64,000 nucleotides of DNA from Saccharospirillum alexandrii (GCF_004000275.1 NZ_RCIP01000002.1:806283-870282), one strand, 5' to 3'; shown: positions 1 through 11,400, counted from the stretch's first letter. The notes: generated from the letters alone by a model not told the origin. A program made the numbers and translations.

Positions 1-608
1 AACTCATCGAGACCGAAAAACTCGGGGCCGGCGTTGGCAACCACCGGAGCGTGAGCCATGGCCGCCACGGAAGCCAAATCACCCAACAGTTTGACGTCCT
101 GGGAGTTCGGGCCGAAGTCATAACCGGTAATAATGGAACCGATCGGTTTGCCTCCGAACTGGCCGTATTCAGCCGAGTATACGTGTTTGTACAATCCTGA
201 CTTGGTCGTGTCCGGTGCATCTTCGAAGTCTTCCAGCAGCTCTTCTTTCGACATGCTGATGACCTCGATCCGGATGTTCTCGCGAAAGTCGGTACGATCA
301 ACCAGAAACTTTAGCCCGCGCCAGGAAGATTCGAGTTTTCTGAAAGGTTCAGCGTGGATAATTTCGTCAAGCTGCGCGCTGATCTTCTGATCCACCTCAG
401 AAATCATATCATCTACCAGCTTTTGCTCTACTTTGCCGGATCTGCGGTTAGGTGCCACCAGATCAGCGATAAACGCCTGCACCCCTTGCCGGGCAGTATC
501 GAAACCATCGTCGCCGGGCTTCAGCCGGGTTTCCTGCATCACCTGGTCCAACAGTGATACGCCTTCTACGGTTTCTTTGTCTGCACTGCTTTTCTGTAAA
601 TCGGCCAT
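1..608 (-). CDS. tssC: TssC, T6SS contractile sheath large subunit (partial)
   Basis: This is the first ~202 residues of TssC (VipB/ImpC), which pairs with TssB to build the cytoplasmic contractile sheath of the type VI secretion system. The N-terminal part shows the family pattern, including PFRKLESSWRGLKFLV and later GPEFFGLDE near the window edge. The ATG at 608 lies 13 bases after the tssB stop, as expected for the conserved tssB-tssC pair. The C-terminal half lies outside the window. The leftward direction suggests that further structural T6SS genes lie to the left. Confidence 0.95.
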   Translation of the reverse strand, partial: MADLQKSSADKETVEGVSLLDQVMQETRLKPGDDGFDTARQGVQAFIADLVAPNRRSGKVEQKLVDDMISEVDQKISAQLDEIIHAEPFRKLESSWRGLKFLVDRTDFRENIRIEVISMSKEELLEDFEDAPDTTKSGLYKHVYSAEYGQFGGKPIGSIITGYDFGPNSQDVKLLGDLASVAAMAHAPVVANAGPEFFGLDE

Positions 609-621
609 CTTGACTGTCCCC

Positions 622-1104
622 TTATTCTTCAACACCCAGTTCGCGCATGATTTGAGCACGAGTATCATCGTTGTCGAGAATCGCCTGAATGGTTTTTCGG
701 AATGCCGGTGTGTTGCCCAGCGGACCTTTCAGAGCCAGCAGCGCCCGGCGCAATTCCAGCAAGCTATTCAGTTCTGGAACCTGGCGGGCCACGTTCTCGG
801 GATTAAAATCTTTCATTGAATTGATTTTGAGATCGACATTTACGGTATCGGTCGAGTCTTCCTGTAACTTGTTGGGTACTGAGAACGACATACCAATATT
901 GTGGCTTTTGATCACATCATCGAAATTATCTTTACTGACGTTCAATGGCTCTATGTCTTCCAGAACATCCTCGTTGGGACGTCCGGTGAAGTCATCCAGG
1001 ACAAGTAGCTTGAGCGGCAGTTCAACGTCTTCCGTCACGCCTCCGGTATTGGATTTATAGGCGATATTAATGCGTTCTTTAGGTGCGACACTTCCATCAG
1101 CCAT
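622..1104 (-). CDS. tssB: TssB, T6SS contractile sheath small subunit
   Basis: A 160-residue protein of the VipA/ImpB family, which forms the sheath with TssC. Typical features are the early RINIAYKSN, the LKLLVLDDFTG segment with its following acidic stretch, VDLKINSMKDFNPENVA in the middle, and a helical C-terminus that includes ELRRALLALKGPLGN. Length matches the family (about 160-170 residues). It lies 31 bases downstream of tssA and 13 bases before tssC in one operon. The protein acts in the cytoplasm and its disassembly is driven by ClpV, encoded at 15.1 kb. Confidence 0.95.
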   Translation of the reverse strand: MADGSVAPKERINIAYKSNTGGVTEDVELPLKLLVLDDFTGRPNEDVLEDIEPLNVSKDNFDDVIKSHNIGMSFSVPNKLQEDSTDTVNVDLKINSMKDFNPENVARQVPELNSLLELRRALLALKGPLGNTPAFRKTIQAILDNDDTRAQIMRELGVEE

Positions 1105-1135
1105 GGCAACAATCTCCTCGCGTATTGTTCTGTTT

Positions 1136-2815
1136 TCAGGTCACTGCGGACCCGGGGTCGAACCAGCAGAGCTCGGAATACGCCGCAGCCTGCCTGAGTT
1201 TAAGTGAGTCGGTATCGTTCGCTTCATTATTGGCCTCGCGCTGACACGCCTGATGCAACAGGTGATAGCAACGCCTGGCGAAATCGGGTTCCCAGTCGGC
1301 TAGCCGGTGCTCTTCGATATATTGACCGAGACGATCCAGTATTGGCAGTGCAGCGGCCGCCTGGCCGCTATCCATTAAAACTTCCGCCAGCGCCAGCCGG
1401 GCATGGTATTCCTGGCGACGACTGCCACTGTGGCGAGCAAAGGTTTGCAGTTCATTGATGGCGTCGGCAATCTTGCCGGAGGAAGCCAGTTTAACGGCCG
1501 ACCGGTGTGCTTCGTCCAATGCATCGCCCTGCCCGCCACTGCTTTCAATATCGTCACCTGATAACAGTATGGCCTGGTTTAGCCAAAAGCGGGTGGCGTC
1601 ATCGGCAAAGGGTGTACCGTCGCTGTAGCTGAGATCCAGCAAGCCTGGCAAACGTTCGAGCAGGCCACGCAATTCACTTCGGACCACTTGCAAGGCTGCC
1701 TGGTGGCTGCCTCCCAACTGGTCCATCGCCGTAACCAGCAAGCGCTGCCCTTCAAACCAGTAAGGCAACTTGACCAAATGCTTTTCAACCTGATCCACAA
1801 CCCCGGTGAAATCCGCCTGATCAAGTGCTTGTTGTATACGCGTGCCCAGATCCTTGGCCGGAGGTGGCACCTGGGTTTTGCCATCTTTATTGGGCGGCAG
1901 GGAATCTACGTTCAACCAAAGCGCATATCGCGCCAGGCGATACCGTCGGGGTTCAGCAGGCTTTGCTTCTGCGTAATAGGAAGACAACTTGCGCAAAGCA
2001 TCCTGAATCTGACGGATCGCCTTGCTGGCATCGGCGTCTGTGGCGACATCCGCATTGATGTCCGGGGTTTTCAGTGTGCTGGGGGCCGGTGGTGTCGCCG
2101 GCTGCGGCTGTGCTGCGGGTGGAGGCTGTGCAGCAAGCGCTGCGACTGGTGGTTCGTTGCTGGCGGACTGCGGACTGGCGGCGTCATTCTGGGCCGGTGA
2201 TTCTGTAGCCGGTGGCTTGGGTTCGGGCGGTGCCGCTTTTGCTTCAGCCTGTTTGGCCTCGGCATCCGCGGTTTTCTTCAACTGTCGCAATGGCCGAATC
2301 AGCCCGGTCATATCGGGTGCTTTATCTGCCATCTTTTCGGCGAGCCACTGATCCAGACCCGAAACGGTCTCATACAGTTCGCTGATTTGCGTTAACTCGG
2401 CCCCTGCAGGTGGCTTGGTCTCTATATGCCAGCTGACTTTCTCAACCAGCCAGGTAATGGCTGCAGCGCGCCCTCGTATTCGCTTAAGCGGTGGGTGCAT
2501 ATCGTCCCACCAGTGTTCGCACAGTTGCTGCAACAGAGCAAAGCCTTGCAACATGCCGCTGTAACTCTGGTTCTGGACGAGGGCCGCAGCCATATAGCTG
2601 GCAACCAGAAGGTCTTTGGATTCGGAGGTGAGGATGGTGCGGGCAAGCTGTTCAACTAACCTCCAGTCAACCGTAGCGGCGGTTAGCGACTCCTGTTTGG
2701 CGAGTTCAGCCTCTAGCTGCTGGAAGGAATCTTCATATTTTACTGAAATACCGCAGGGTGCGTCACCCGGGATGGGAGCGGAGGCTAACTCTGCGATGTC
2801 ATTTTCTACTGCCAT
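1136..2815 (-). CDS. tssA: TssA, T6SS baseplate/cap protein (ImpA N-terminal family)
   Basis: The N-terminus carries the ImpA/TssA signature (APIPGDAPCG, then an acidic FQQLEAELA helix) over about residues 1-130. A Pro/Ala/Gln-rich linker occupies roughly residues 190-250, followed by a helical C-terminal domain. TssA proteins coordinate baseplate assembly and tail-tube/sheath polymerisation. An ATG also exists at 2833, but the one at 2815 (MAVENDI) has a GGAG about 12 bases upstream and fits the family N-terminus, so 2815 is preferred. It is the first gene of the tssA-B-C operon. The divergent gene at 3.5 kb is not a known T6SS component. Confidence 0.88.
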   Translation of the reverse strand: MAVENDIAELASAPIPGDAPCGISVKYEDSFQQLEAELAKQESLTAATVDWRLVEQLARTILTSESKDLLVASYMAAALVQNQSYSGMLQGFALLQQLCEHWWDDMHPPLKRIRGRAAAITWLVEKVSWHIETKPPAGAELTQISELYETVSGLDQWLAEKMADKAPDMTGLIRPLRQLKKTADAEAKQAEAKAAPPEPKPPATESPAQNDAASPQSASNEPPVAALAAQPPPAAQPQPATPPAPSTLKTPDINADVATDADASKAIRQIQDALRKLSSYYAEAKPAEPRRYRLARYALWLNVDSLPPNKDGKTQVPPPAKDLGTRIQQALDQADFTGVVDQVEKHLVKLPYWFEGQRLLVTAMDQLGGSHQAALQVVRSELRGLLERLPGLLDLSYSDGTPFADDATRFWLNQAILLSGDDIESSGGQGDALDEAHRSAVKLASSGKIADAINELQTFARHSGSRRQEYHARLALAEVLMDSGQAAAALPILDRLGQYIEEHRLADWEPDFARRCYHLLHQACQREANNEANDTDSLKLRQAAAYSELCWFDPGSAVT

Positions 2816-3514
2816 TGTAACCGCCCGCTCCATGCCTGTAAGTTCAATTCTTCCCTGACCCGGTAATTGGCCTTTAAGACAACAAAAACAGATTTGCTGG
2901 CTCTTGCCGGATCGCCACTTACTTAACGATAGATGCTACCCAATTTTATAGGCCACCTAGCTAACTTGCTTACCGGTTAACACTAATCTATTACGAATAC
3001 CAAACAATGTAAAACCATTGTACTTCCCCTTCACTTCATCAACATCACTCAAAAAATGCCACATTATGGATTACTTCCCGCAGTCAGGTAGTAAAGAACG
3101 CTACCATGCTCTCGCTACTTCCAGCATGAGGATGAAACAAGTAACTAAGAATACAGAGTGTAGAATGCAGCGATGCACCTCAGTCAGAAAACTTTACATT
3201 TTAGAGGGGACCAACGGCTGACGTTAGCGAACTTAAAGGCCAGCGTCTGCACCAGGCGGAATTGAAGCGGGCCGAACTGCTTATCATTTGGAAGGAATCA
3301 TCATTAACAACAATGATTTATATAAGCATGTTTAGGCTTAACATTAACAAGAGCGGCTAACTTGATAAAAGCATGGAGCAGGAATGGCTATTGAAAGCAG
3401 TCGCCAGTACTTCTATGCTCTCTTGGGTCGAAGATCCACTCGTGATGCCAAATTCAGAGCAGCCAGGGTTATGGCGTGTGGTCTCTGAAAAGATTTAACA
3501 ACAGGACGTGTTGA
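2816..3514. other. Intergenic region between tssA and the Calx-beta lipoprotein gene
   Basis: About 700 bases between divergent genes, more AT-rich than its flanks, and expected to hold promoters for both directions. No convincing conserved gene is seen. A possible reading frame of 34 basic residues runs from the ATG at 3384 to the TGA at 3486-3488, behind GGAGCAGGA. It could be a leader peptide, but this rests on the ribosome-binding site alone. No clear operator or RNA was identified. Confidence 0.5.
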
Positions 3515-6500
3515 ATGACCATTCCGGCAGTGCTCAATGGATTGATTCTGGTGACGCTTTCCACGTTATTGATCGGTTGCGCGCCAGGTGATTCGGGCGA
3601 TAACCTACCCGACAACCCCGTTTCATTGAACAATAGCCCGGAAGTGGAAGAAGGCGACAGTGGAGCCTCCATCCTTATATTTGAACTGGTAAGCCCAATT
3701 GCCCGGGAAATAACCTACTCAACCTTTAACATTTCCGCGGCCAGTGGCAGCGACTATGTCAGCACATCGGGCACACTGGTTTTTACCGCCAATGAGCGGC
3801 ACAGCGTTGAGGTTACCGTCCTGGGTGATACCCGCGTTGAAGCCAGTGAAACCATTGGCTTGCGCCTGAGCTATAACGACGATACACAAAGTCAGTTTGA
3901 AGGCACCATCATCAACGATGACTTTCCTGAGCTGTCTGTCTCAGACGTCAGTATAGAAGAGGGCAATCAGGGCTCCCGGACGCTCGAGTTTGTAGTGCAA
4001 CTCGATCAGAAAACCGTTGATCCCTTTCCACTCAGAATCCTGATTCCCGAGAGTGCTTCCATCCCCGGAAACGCCAGAGCCGGTGAAGACTTCAATGCCA
4101 TTGACCAGCAGATGACGATACCGGCGGGAGGCGATGAACTCAGAGTGCCGGTGCAGATTTTCGGCGATACCGACATTGAACCGGATGAAGACTTTTCCCT
4201 GGAAGTTTATAACCTTAGCAACCAATTGCTGGGGTCTGCCACGGGCACCATTAACAATGACGATATCCCCGGAAATGATTTTCCAGAGGTCAGTGTTCAG
4301 TCTGCCAGTGGCAATGAAGGCACCGGGAGCGATGGCGTTGTTGACTTCAACGTCACTCTGGATTTCGCCGTCGAGGTTGAACTTTTTTATCAGGTAATCA
4401 CAGGTTCTGACGATACGGCGACACTGGGTGACGACCTGCCGGAACAAAGCGGGTCTGTGGTGTTTGACGGTACAGAAACCGGAAAAACCATTTCAATCAA
4501 CACCCATGCCGATGACATTTTCGAGACCGATGAAACCTTCACCCTGCTGGTAACCAGTGAACAGGGTTTCCTGTTCGACAGCGCCCAAGGCACCATTCTC
4601 AACGACGATGCCCCCAACGTCCAGGTCTCGAACGTGGTACAGAACGAGGGCAACAACGTCGGTGGTGTAGCCGATTCAACACCCTTTGAGTTTACCGTCA
4701 CCCTGCTCAGCGACCTGCCCGCTGGAGAATCACTGACGTTCGAATATCGTACCAGTAACGGAACGGCGAGTTACCAACAAGGAGACTATAGGCGGATTCC
4801 CGGCCAGGACGACCTGACGCTCTCGTCCGCTGCACCGTCGGATACCATCAGTGTCACGGTTAATGGCGACAACGATTTCGAACGCGATGAAACCTTTGAA
4901 CTCAACGTTTTCTACGACAACGAAGAAATCGCCACCGGTACCGCAACCATTGTGAACGACGACGATCCCGTAGTGACGATCACTCCCTCCCCCAGCGGAA
5001 CACCAGATGAAGGCGACGAGGGCGAAACCGGAGAGATCGAATTCGCAGTGACCACCGAAGAAGAACTGTCCGGTTCCAACTTTGTCTACTACCGCACCCA
5101 GGATGGTTCCGCCGTCGGTGGGGACGACCTGAATGACCCGGATATAGACTTTGAGCACACTCAGGGTCAGTTGGACATTGCCGATGAAAGCAGCGAGTTT
5201 CCCGTCGTCCGGTATCGTGGCAATGACCGGGTTGAGCAAGATCGCACCTTCGCATTCGAGGTCTATTCCGACTCTCAACGCACCAAATTGTTGGACAGCT
5301 ACGAAGTAACGCTGCGCGATGACGACACCATTACCCTGACTCTGACACCCGCCAGCATCAGCATCGGCGAAGGCAACCCTGACAACGGCGAAACCAGCAT
5401 ATCCCGCTCACTGGTCAGCTTGCTCGGTGAAGACAACCTGCCTGACATTCAGGCATCGGGGGCTATTACCGAACAGGACTATGATCTGGTATTTGTTCGC
5501 GGTGCCGGCTCCACCGCCGACGGCGACGACATTTCGCTGGGTGCTGGCGGCGACACGCTAACGCTCACCCTTCCCGCCGGGAACTATACTGTTACCCCTT
5601 ACACAGCCGCCATCGAGGACATTGAGGTGCATGGCGACCGCATCGTGGAAAACGACGAAACGCTGGAACTGACACTCGACAGTAACCTGTTCGTCAGTGG
5701 TGAGTTCACCGAAGGGGCGCGGACCATGATCACCATTGTCTTGCAAAATGATGATGCGCTCGAGCTTCAGTTTGACGACACCACGGCTCGATCCGACGAC
5801 GAAGACAGCCCGTCACAGACACCCCAGGTACGTGCTGTCAATGCGGTCGCAGCCGGTTACCAGGACGACGGCCCCGGTGGCGCGCCGCTGACCTTCGAGC
5901 TTCAGCTGGGTGCCTCATCGACCGCGACCGCCGACGATTTTGACGAGATGAACGTCACTGTGGACGTAATGGCGTTGGCCGGTGCAGACGGTGTGTCGGC
6001 CGGCGAATTGTTCGATGTCATCAGTGTCGTTGCGGATAACATAGTCGAAGAGGATGAACTGGCTCGGCTGCAACTGGTCAACCCGGGCAGTGGTGTGGCA
6101 CTGGACCCAGACGCCGACGAGGTGGACTACACACTGCTGAACGATGACGTGTTGACGGTCGGCTTCTCCAAGTCGTCTTACCAGTTCACGGCCGGAACGG
6201 CACCGGATGCCGGTGATGCACTCGGGCTGACGGTTACCGGGGCGGAGCTGGATGCCAATTCACCCAATATCAGTGTCGATTTCACTAATACTGAGGTTAC
6301 AGCAGTATTAGGGACACATTACGAAAGCGACAATCAAACCATTCAACTACCCAAGTTTGACTTTGAGCAGCCCGGAAATCAGTTCATTGCCTTCGATGAC
6401 GACGACAGCAATCTGCAGTTCAGAGTCATTTCCAACAACCGGGTTCATTTTGGAAAAACGCTGGCATTGGCACTGACTGATAACTCGGAATACGTCACCC

Positions 6501-8410
6501 TCGACGGCAGTGCGGATGATGTAAATATCACCATTCTGACTGATAACCAGCTCACCGTCCGCTTTGCGGATTCCAGTTACACTTTCACCGAGGGGGATGC
6601 AGTCGATGAGGCGGACCGGGTCGGGTTTACTGTCACCGGGGGAGAGCTAGACTTGGATGCAGGTGACACCCTCTCTTTCAGCATCGATTTTATCGACGGC
6701 ACCGCCGAACAGGGTGCCGGCCAGGACTACACCTCCGACAATCAGCTTATAGAATTGGCCAATAACACCGGCTATGACAACACCTTTGTGCCACTAGACG
6801 CCGTGCAACTGGTCATTGTTGATGATGAGGTTGTCGAGGCGGACAAGGCGTTCACAATCGCATTGCTATCGGTCAATGCGCCGAACGATCAGCTGCTGGT
6901 AACAGAAGCTCCGGATACTACAGAGGTGACGATCGAGGACGACGACACCCTGAATGTTGCCTTTTCCAATACCACCTTTCAGATCATTGAAGATAATGTG
7001 CTGACGGACGACCTGCCTGTACTGGTGGTTACTGGTGAAACGGAAATCGACGTTTCCGTACCGGTCGAGCCGGGTGACACCGCCGGGCTCGACTATGCGT
7101 TCGACAGCGGTGACCTCAACATAGAACCCATCACCCTGTCCCCGGGCGAGTACAATAACCAGACCGTCACGGTCGACCTGACGATCGCAGGTGACAACAC
7201 CCCGGAGTTCAATGAGGCGCTACCGCTGACCATCGTACTCAACAGCACCGAACCCCTCGCGGTTGGCAACCCATTTGAAACGCAGCTACGGGTGCTGAAC
7301 GACGACCTCGAACTCTGGGTCAATGGCAGTGGCGCCGGGCATTGCGCTACCGATGATGAACTCATCGAATGTGATGAAGAAGCCATTACTGGATCCGCCT
7401 ACAACACCCAGGACGCACAGCAAAATACGCTGGGTGATCTCAGTTTTACGGACCCATCAACCGCCGATTCAGGCTGGGAATGCAAGACTGACGACCGCAC
7501 CATGCTGCTATGGGCAGTTGAAACAACGGCCACCGCATACAGCTCGCTCAACGACGCCGAAACCGAACTCGCCGCCGCCATAGCCAACGAACGATGCGGC
7601 ACAGCAGACTGGCGTCTGCCAACGCTGGCTGAACTGTTCAATCTAATGGATTTCTCAGCACTGAGCCCGCTGGTTAACACTACCCTGCTCAATACACTTG
7701 TGGTTGCAGCAGATGATGCCTATTGGTCTGGAACCGCAAACGGCGGGTCTGATAACTGGTTGCTCAAATTCGAGTCCGGTGCACTGATTCCCGGGGCCAA
7801 CGGCGATGACACAGAACGCCTGATGCTGGTGTCAACCTCTACCGATCCGGCGTCCCGGCAATTGCAGGAAACAAACGCGACCGACTCCTACCTCTGTGCG
7901 CAGCCGGGCACCGAGCTGCCCGCAGCCGCCATCACCAATCATCGATACACTGTGAGCGGCACCACAGCGGAACCGGTAGTCACCGACAACCTGACCGGCC
8001 TGACCTGGGCCGTCCTCGGTCAGAGCACTGATGACTCCGCACCAGGGGAGTCAGGTGCAACATGGGAAAGCGTTCTGGAAGCGGCTCGGGATTCAACCTA
8101 TGCTGACCTCATCGGCTGGCGAGTTCCCACCGTCAAGGAATTGCTGTCCATTCTGACGTTCAATTGCGAAACGGACGATGACGGCACCCTGCTGGATAAC
8201 CATCAACTCAACACCTACTTCCTGCCGCTGATAGACGGCGATACCGGCCTGCCCTTGCCATTGATATCATCGACGCCGGTCATCGTCGACCCCACAGAAC
8301 TGTGGATTCTGGCACCCGGCACGCCTGAAACGCTGATCCAACGCAGTGACCCGCCGTCCCAGGCCATCGAGCAGCAGACCTTTATGGTCCGAACCGATTC
8401 ACCGTTCTAG
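3515..8410 (+). CDS. Giant Calx-beta repeat lipoprotein with two C-terminal DUF1566/Lcl domains
   Basis: A 1631-residue acidic surface lipoprotein. Residues 1-22 form a lipoprotein signal with lipobox LIGC, lipidated Cys22. About ten Calx-beta-type modules follow, each ending in an Asp-rich GTI(I/N)NDD-like strand with D-x-E-x-DE calcium-binding loops. Residues ~1270-1631 contain two DUF1566/Lcl C-terminal units, marked by LLWAVE/WRLPTLAEL and LTWAV/WRVPTVKELL. Calx-beta proteins are usually extracellular calcium-stiffened adhesin rods. Several later modules are more diverged. An AGGAC lies 9 bases before the ATG. It sits inside a T6SS locus but has no known role there. Adhesion or matrix binding is inferred. 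Confidence 0.85.
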   Translation: MTIPAVLNGLILVTLSTLLIGCAPGDSGDNLPDNPVSLNNSPEVEEGDSGASILIFELVSPIAREITYSTFNISAASGSDYVSTSGTLVFTANERHSVEVTVLGDTRVEASETIGLRLSYNDDTQSQFEGTIINDDFPELSVSDVSIEEGNQGSRTLEFVVQLDQKTVDPFPLRILIPESASIPGNARAGEDFNAIDQQMTIPAGGDELRVPVQIFGDTDIEPDEDFSLEVYNLSNQLLGSATGTINNDDIPGNDFPEVSVQSASGNEGTGSDGVVDFNVTLDFAVEVELFYQVITGSDDTATLGDDLPEQSGSVVFDGTETGKTISINTHADDIFETDETFTLLVTSEQGFLFDSAQGTILNDDAPNVQVSNVVQNEGNNVGGVADSTPFEFTVTLLSDLPAGESLTFEYRTSNGTASYQQGDYRRIPGQDDLTLSSAAPSDTISVTVNGDNDFERDETFELNVFYDNEEIATGTATIVNDDDPVVTITPSPSGTPDEGDEGETGEIEFAVTTEEELSGSNFVYYRTQDGSAVGGDDLNDPDIDFEHTQGQLDIADESSEFPVVRYRGNDRVEQDRTFAFEVYSDSQRTKLLDSYEVTLRDDDTITLTLTPASISIGEGNPDNGETSISRSLVSLLGEDNLPDIQASGAITEQDYDLVFVRGAGSTADGDDISLGAGGDTLTLTLPAGNYTVTPYTAAIEDIEVHGDRIVENDETLELTLDSNLFVSGEFTEGARTMITIVLQNDDALELQFDDTTARSDDEDSPSQTPQVRAVNAVAAGYQDDGPGGAPLTFELQLGASSTATADDFDEMNVTVDVMALAGADGVSAGELFDVISVVADNIVEEDELARLQLVNPGSGVALDPDADEVDYTLLNDDVLTVGFSKSSYQFTAGTAPDAGDALGLTVTGAELDANSPNISVDFTNTEVTAVLGTHYESDNQTIQLPKFDFEQPGNQFIAFDDDDSNLQFRVISNNRVHFGKTLALALTDNSEYVTLDGSADDVNITILTDNQLTVRFADSSYTFTEGDAVDEADRVGFTVTGGELDLDAGDTLSFSIDFIDGTAEQGAGQDYTSDNQLIELANNTGYDNTFVPLDAVQLVIVDDEVVEADKAFTIALLSVNAPNDQLLVTEAPDTTEVTIEDDDTLNVAFSNTTFQIIEDNVLTDDLPVLVVTGETEIDVSVPVEPGDTAGLDYAFDSGDLNIEPITLSPGEYNNQTVTVDLTIAGDNTPEFNEALPLTIVLNSTEPLAVGNPFETQLRVLNDDLELWVNGSGAGHCATDDELIECDEEAITGSAYNTQDAQQNTLGDLSFTDPSTADSGWECKTDDRTMLLWAVETTATAYSSLNDAETELAAAIANERCGTADWRLPTLAELFNLMDFSALSPLVNTTLLNTLVVAADDAYWSGTANGGSDNWLLKFESGALIPGANGDDTERLMLVSTSTDPASRQLQETNATDSYLCAQPGTELPAAAITNHRYTVSGTTAEPVVTDNLTGLTWAVLGQSTDDSAPGESGATWESVLEAARDSTYADLIGWRVPTVKELLSILTFNCETDDDGTLLDNHQLNTYFLPLIDGDTGLPLPLISSTPVIVDPTELWILAPGTPETLIQRSDPPSQAIEQQTFMVRTDSPF

Positions 8411-8439
8411 GAGTCTGTCGGACTTAGAGGAATCGAAGC

Positions 8440-8462
8440 GAGGGCCAGCAACCCTCATCATT
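8440..8462. terminator. Weak hairpin between convergent genes
   Basis: GAGGG (8440-8444) pairs with CCCTC (8452-8456) around a 7-base loop, between the stops of the lipoprotein gene and tpsA. No strong T-run follows, so a terminator role is only possible. Confidence 0.25.
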
Positions 8463-8488
8463 CTGCAGTAACCGTAATGGTGGGTGCC

Positions 8489-11400
8489 TCAGTTGGCACT
8501 GCGCAAGGGGTAGCGCAGCGTCCAGCCATTGTCGAACACCAGGCCCGGCACCGCGGGCAAGTCACTGCTGATGGCGTCGTTTTCGAGCAACACATTGGCC
8601 GGAATTTCGTAACCTGGCTGAGTGATCGCAAACAACAATGAAGGCTCTTGCCACAGCATACCATCGGCTTGCGCCCAGGCCCGCCAGTAAGCATCGGCAG
8701 CGCCGAGCGTCGCCGATTCCCGATTGAACGCTACCTGGCTACCCTGCTGGTTATCGAATACCGTGCCGCCGGTCACTGTGATATCGGCTCCATTCAGGTT
8801 GACCACATAGGCGACCGGTTCGGTAAGGCTGAGGAAGATATCCCCGTTGGTCGGCACATCGAGCACAATCGGCTGCAAGGCTCCGGCGCCAATGCCTGAC
8901 CCGGCCCGTATTTCGACCTCGGGCGCCGTTATGTTAACCGAGGTATCCGTCAGGCTGACGAAATCGTCAATGGCGTTCACGACCGACCCCTCAACGGCAG
9001 TCAGGCTCACCAGCCCTACACCGGAAACCAACTGGCCCAATGCCAGATCACCCGCCTGGGTAACCAGCGTGATGCCTTCACGACCTTCGATACTGGCGTT
9101 TTCAGTCATGGCAATGCCCGCTTCGGCATTGGCCGTCACGGTACCGCCGGAAGAACTCAGCGCCTTGTCCAGCGACAGGCTGTTCGCGTCGATGGACAGC
9201 TCGTCAATGACCATTATGTTCTGGTCAATTGTCAGGTCTGACCCGGTATTCAACACCAGGCTCTGCAACGCAATGTTCTGACCGACCTCGCCCAGCACAA
9301 TGGCTCCCGCACCGCTGTTCAGGATTAAGTCAAAGGTGCCATCAATTGAGGCGGTTCCAAGATCAATAGTGCCATCGTTAGCGGACGTATCCAGCTCGGT
9401 ATCGTCGGTCAATTCAATGGCAAACACCTGAGAAAAGTCGATTTGGGCGTCATCGGTACTGATGCGGCCGCCCAGTCCCAAACTGGAGGCCTGGATCAGA
9501 TCCAGGCTGACCAGCCGCTGGGCCTGGCCAATATTGCCTAGCGAAACCCCGCCCCCGCCGGCATTCAGTGACAGCGTATAAGCGCCGTTTACATCGATTC
9601 CGGACAGGTCGATCGTGCCGTTGGCCGACGCTGTGTCGAAGGTTGTATCCGCAGTCAGCAGTAATTGCTGGCCACTGAGGGAGATGCCACCACTGCCACT
9701 GGTCGTGAGGTTGTCCAGCTCCAGTGTGCCCGCATTGACCAGGCTGAACGCCTCCAGCGCGTTAGAACTACCCACATCGTAGAGCCTGAGGTCCGCGCCC
9801 AGATTATCAATACTGAGCTCGTACGGTCCGTTAATGGCGACCGCCTGAACATCGTCACCCAGATCCAGAGCACCCGTCAGTTGACTGTCGCCCGCCAGCA
9901 CCAGCTCACCCGCCTCGCTGAAGTTCAGCTCACTGGCCACTATGACTCCGTTTAAACGGGTTTGCTGACTGTTCAGCGTCACAATATCGGCGTTATCGAG
10001 TGTGCCCAGCGTAATGGTGGTGTCGGACGACGCTGTCAGGCTGTTATTCGCCATATCCAGTTGTGTGCCATTCAGCAACAAATCACCCGTACCGGCGCTC
10101 AGAATTGCGTCGCCGCTGATGCCGATGATGTCTCCGGTGTCTCTGAGATCAATTCCGTCGCTGGTTGTCAGGGTATTGCCCAATGTCAGGGTGCCACTGG
10201 AAGCATCCGTATCGTTGACCACCAGATATTGCAAGGTCGTTAAGGCATTCTGCTCGCCGAGATAAACATCACCCTGAGCCACATTCAGGGTTAGGCCATA
10301 GCCCCCTAATACATTGTCTACGAGTATCAGGTCGCCGGCACCGGCCACACTCAGATCGGTGTCCTGCCCAAGCAACAGCGTGCTCAGGTTGCCAAAGCCG
10401 ATTCCGCCGGCACCGGCATCGACGTCATCGGTCAGGTACAGGAGTGAACCCCCAACTGTCAGCCCTTCTGTGTTTACCTCGCCCAACTCAACCTGATTGG
10501 CAACAATGCTCAGTGAGCTATCGGCGGATTCAACCACCACATCGCCCAGATCCAGTGAACCTGTTGAGATATCCAGCAGGGTATCGGTGTCCAGATTGAG
10601 CGTCTGGGCAACCACTGCCAGGGTGCCGGTTCGAATCGTACCGCCCAGCTCAATTTCGCCTGTGCCGGCATTCAACTCAATATCGCCGTACCGTTCACTA
10701 ACGCCGATGGAGTCGAGGTTCATATTGCCGGTTCCAGCCAACAGTGTCAGGTCAAAGGAGCCCGGCGCACCGTCGCCTTCGATAGTGCCGCTAAGGGAAA
10801 GACTGGAACCTGCCTCCAGTGTCAGACTGCCGGTTTCCTGAATGATCTGACTGGCATCGATCGAGAGGCTCCCGCCCGTTTCAATGTTATTGCCCAGGCG
10901 AACCGCACCCTCCGTAAAGACCGACAGTCCGGCCAGGTTGGTTAATGAACCCAGTGCTATCGTGCCGGTTCCGGCATTACCGTTATCCACCAGCATAGAG
11001 TGCGTATTGCCCTCAACCGGAGCTAAGCGCACGCCTCCCCCGCTGGTGAACAAACTGATGTCGTTGTCGAGAGTTATGCTGGTAACACCGTTGCGTAGGT
11101 CCAGTTCAGCGGTTTCATCACTGACGACCAGGTTGTTGGTCAGGGTCAGTTCATTCACCCTGGAAAACACCAGTTCTCCCATGCCAGAGGCACCGTCGTC
11201 CTGCCCGACACCGCCAAGTTCCAAATCATTCGTGTTCAGATCAAACTCAAGCCGGCCGGTGCCATCCGGTGCCAGACTGCTGATTTCCGTGTCGCGTAAA
11301 AGCAGATCACTACTGGCGTTCCATTGCATGTCGGCCCCGGTAATCAGACTGGTCACATCCATGGTGAGCGGACTGCCGGATACCGTATTAAATTCAGGCG

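Noticed and set aside
3018-3221. 67-residue plus-strand frame near 3.0 kb
   Set aside because: Low-complexity, no ribosome-binding site and no family pattern.
8489-9000. CDI-type toxin at the TpsA C-terminus
   Set aside because: No VENN motif, pretoxin domain or variable toxic tail, and no small immunity gene downstream.
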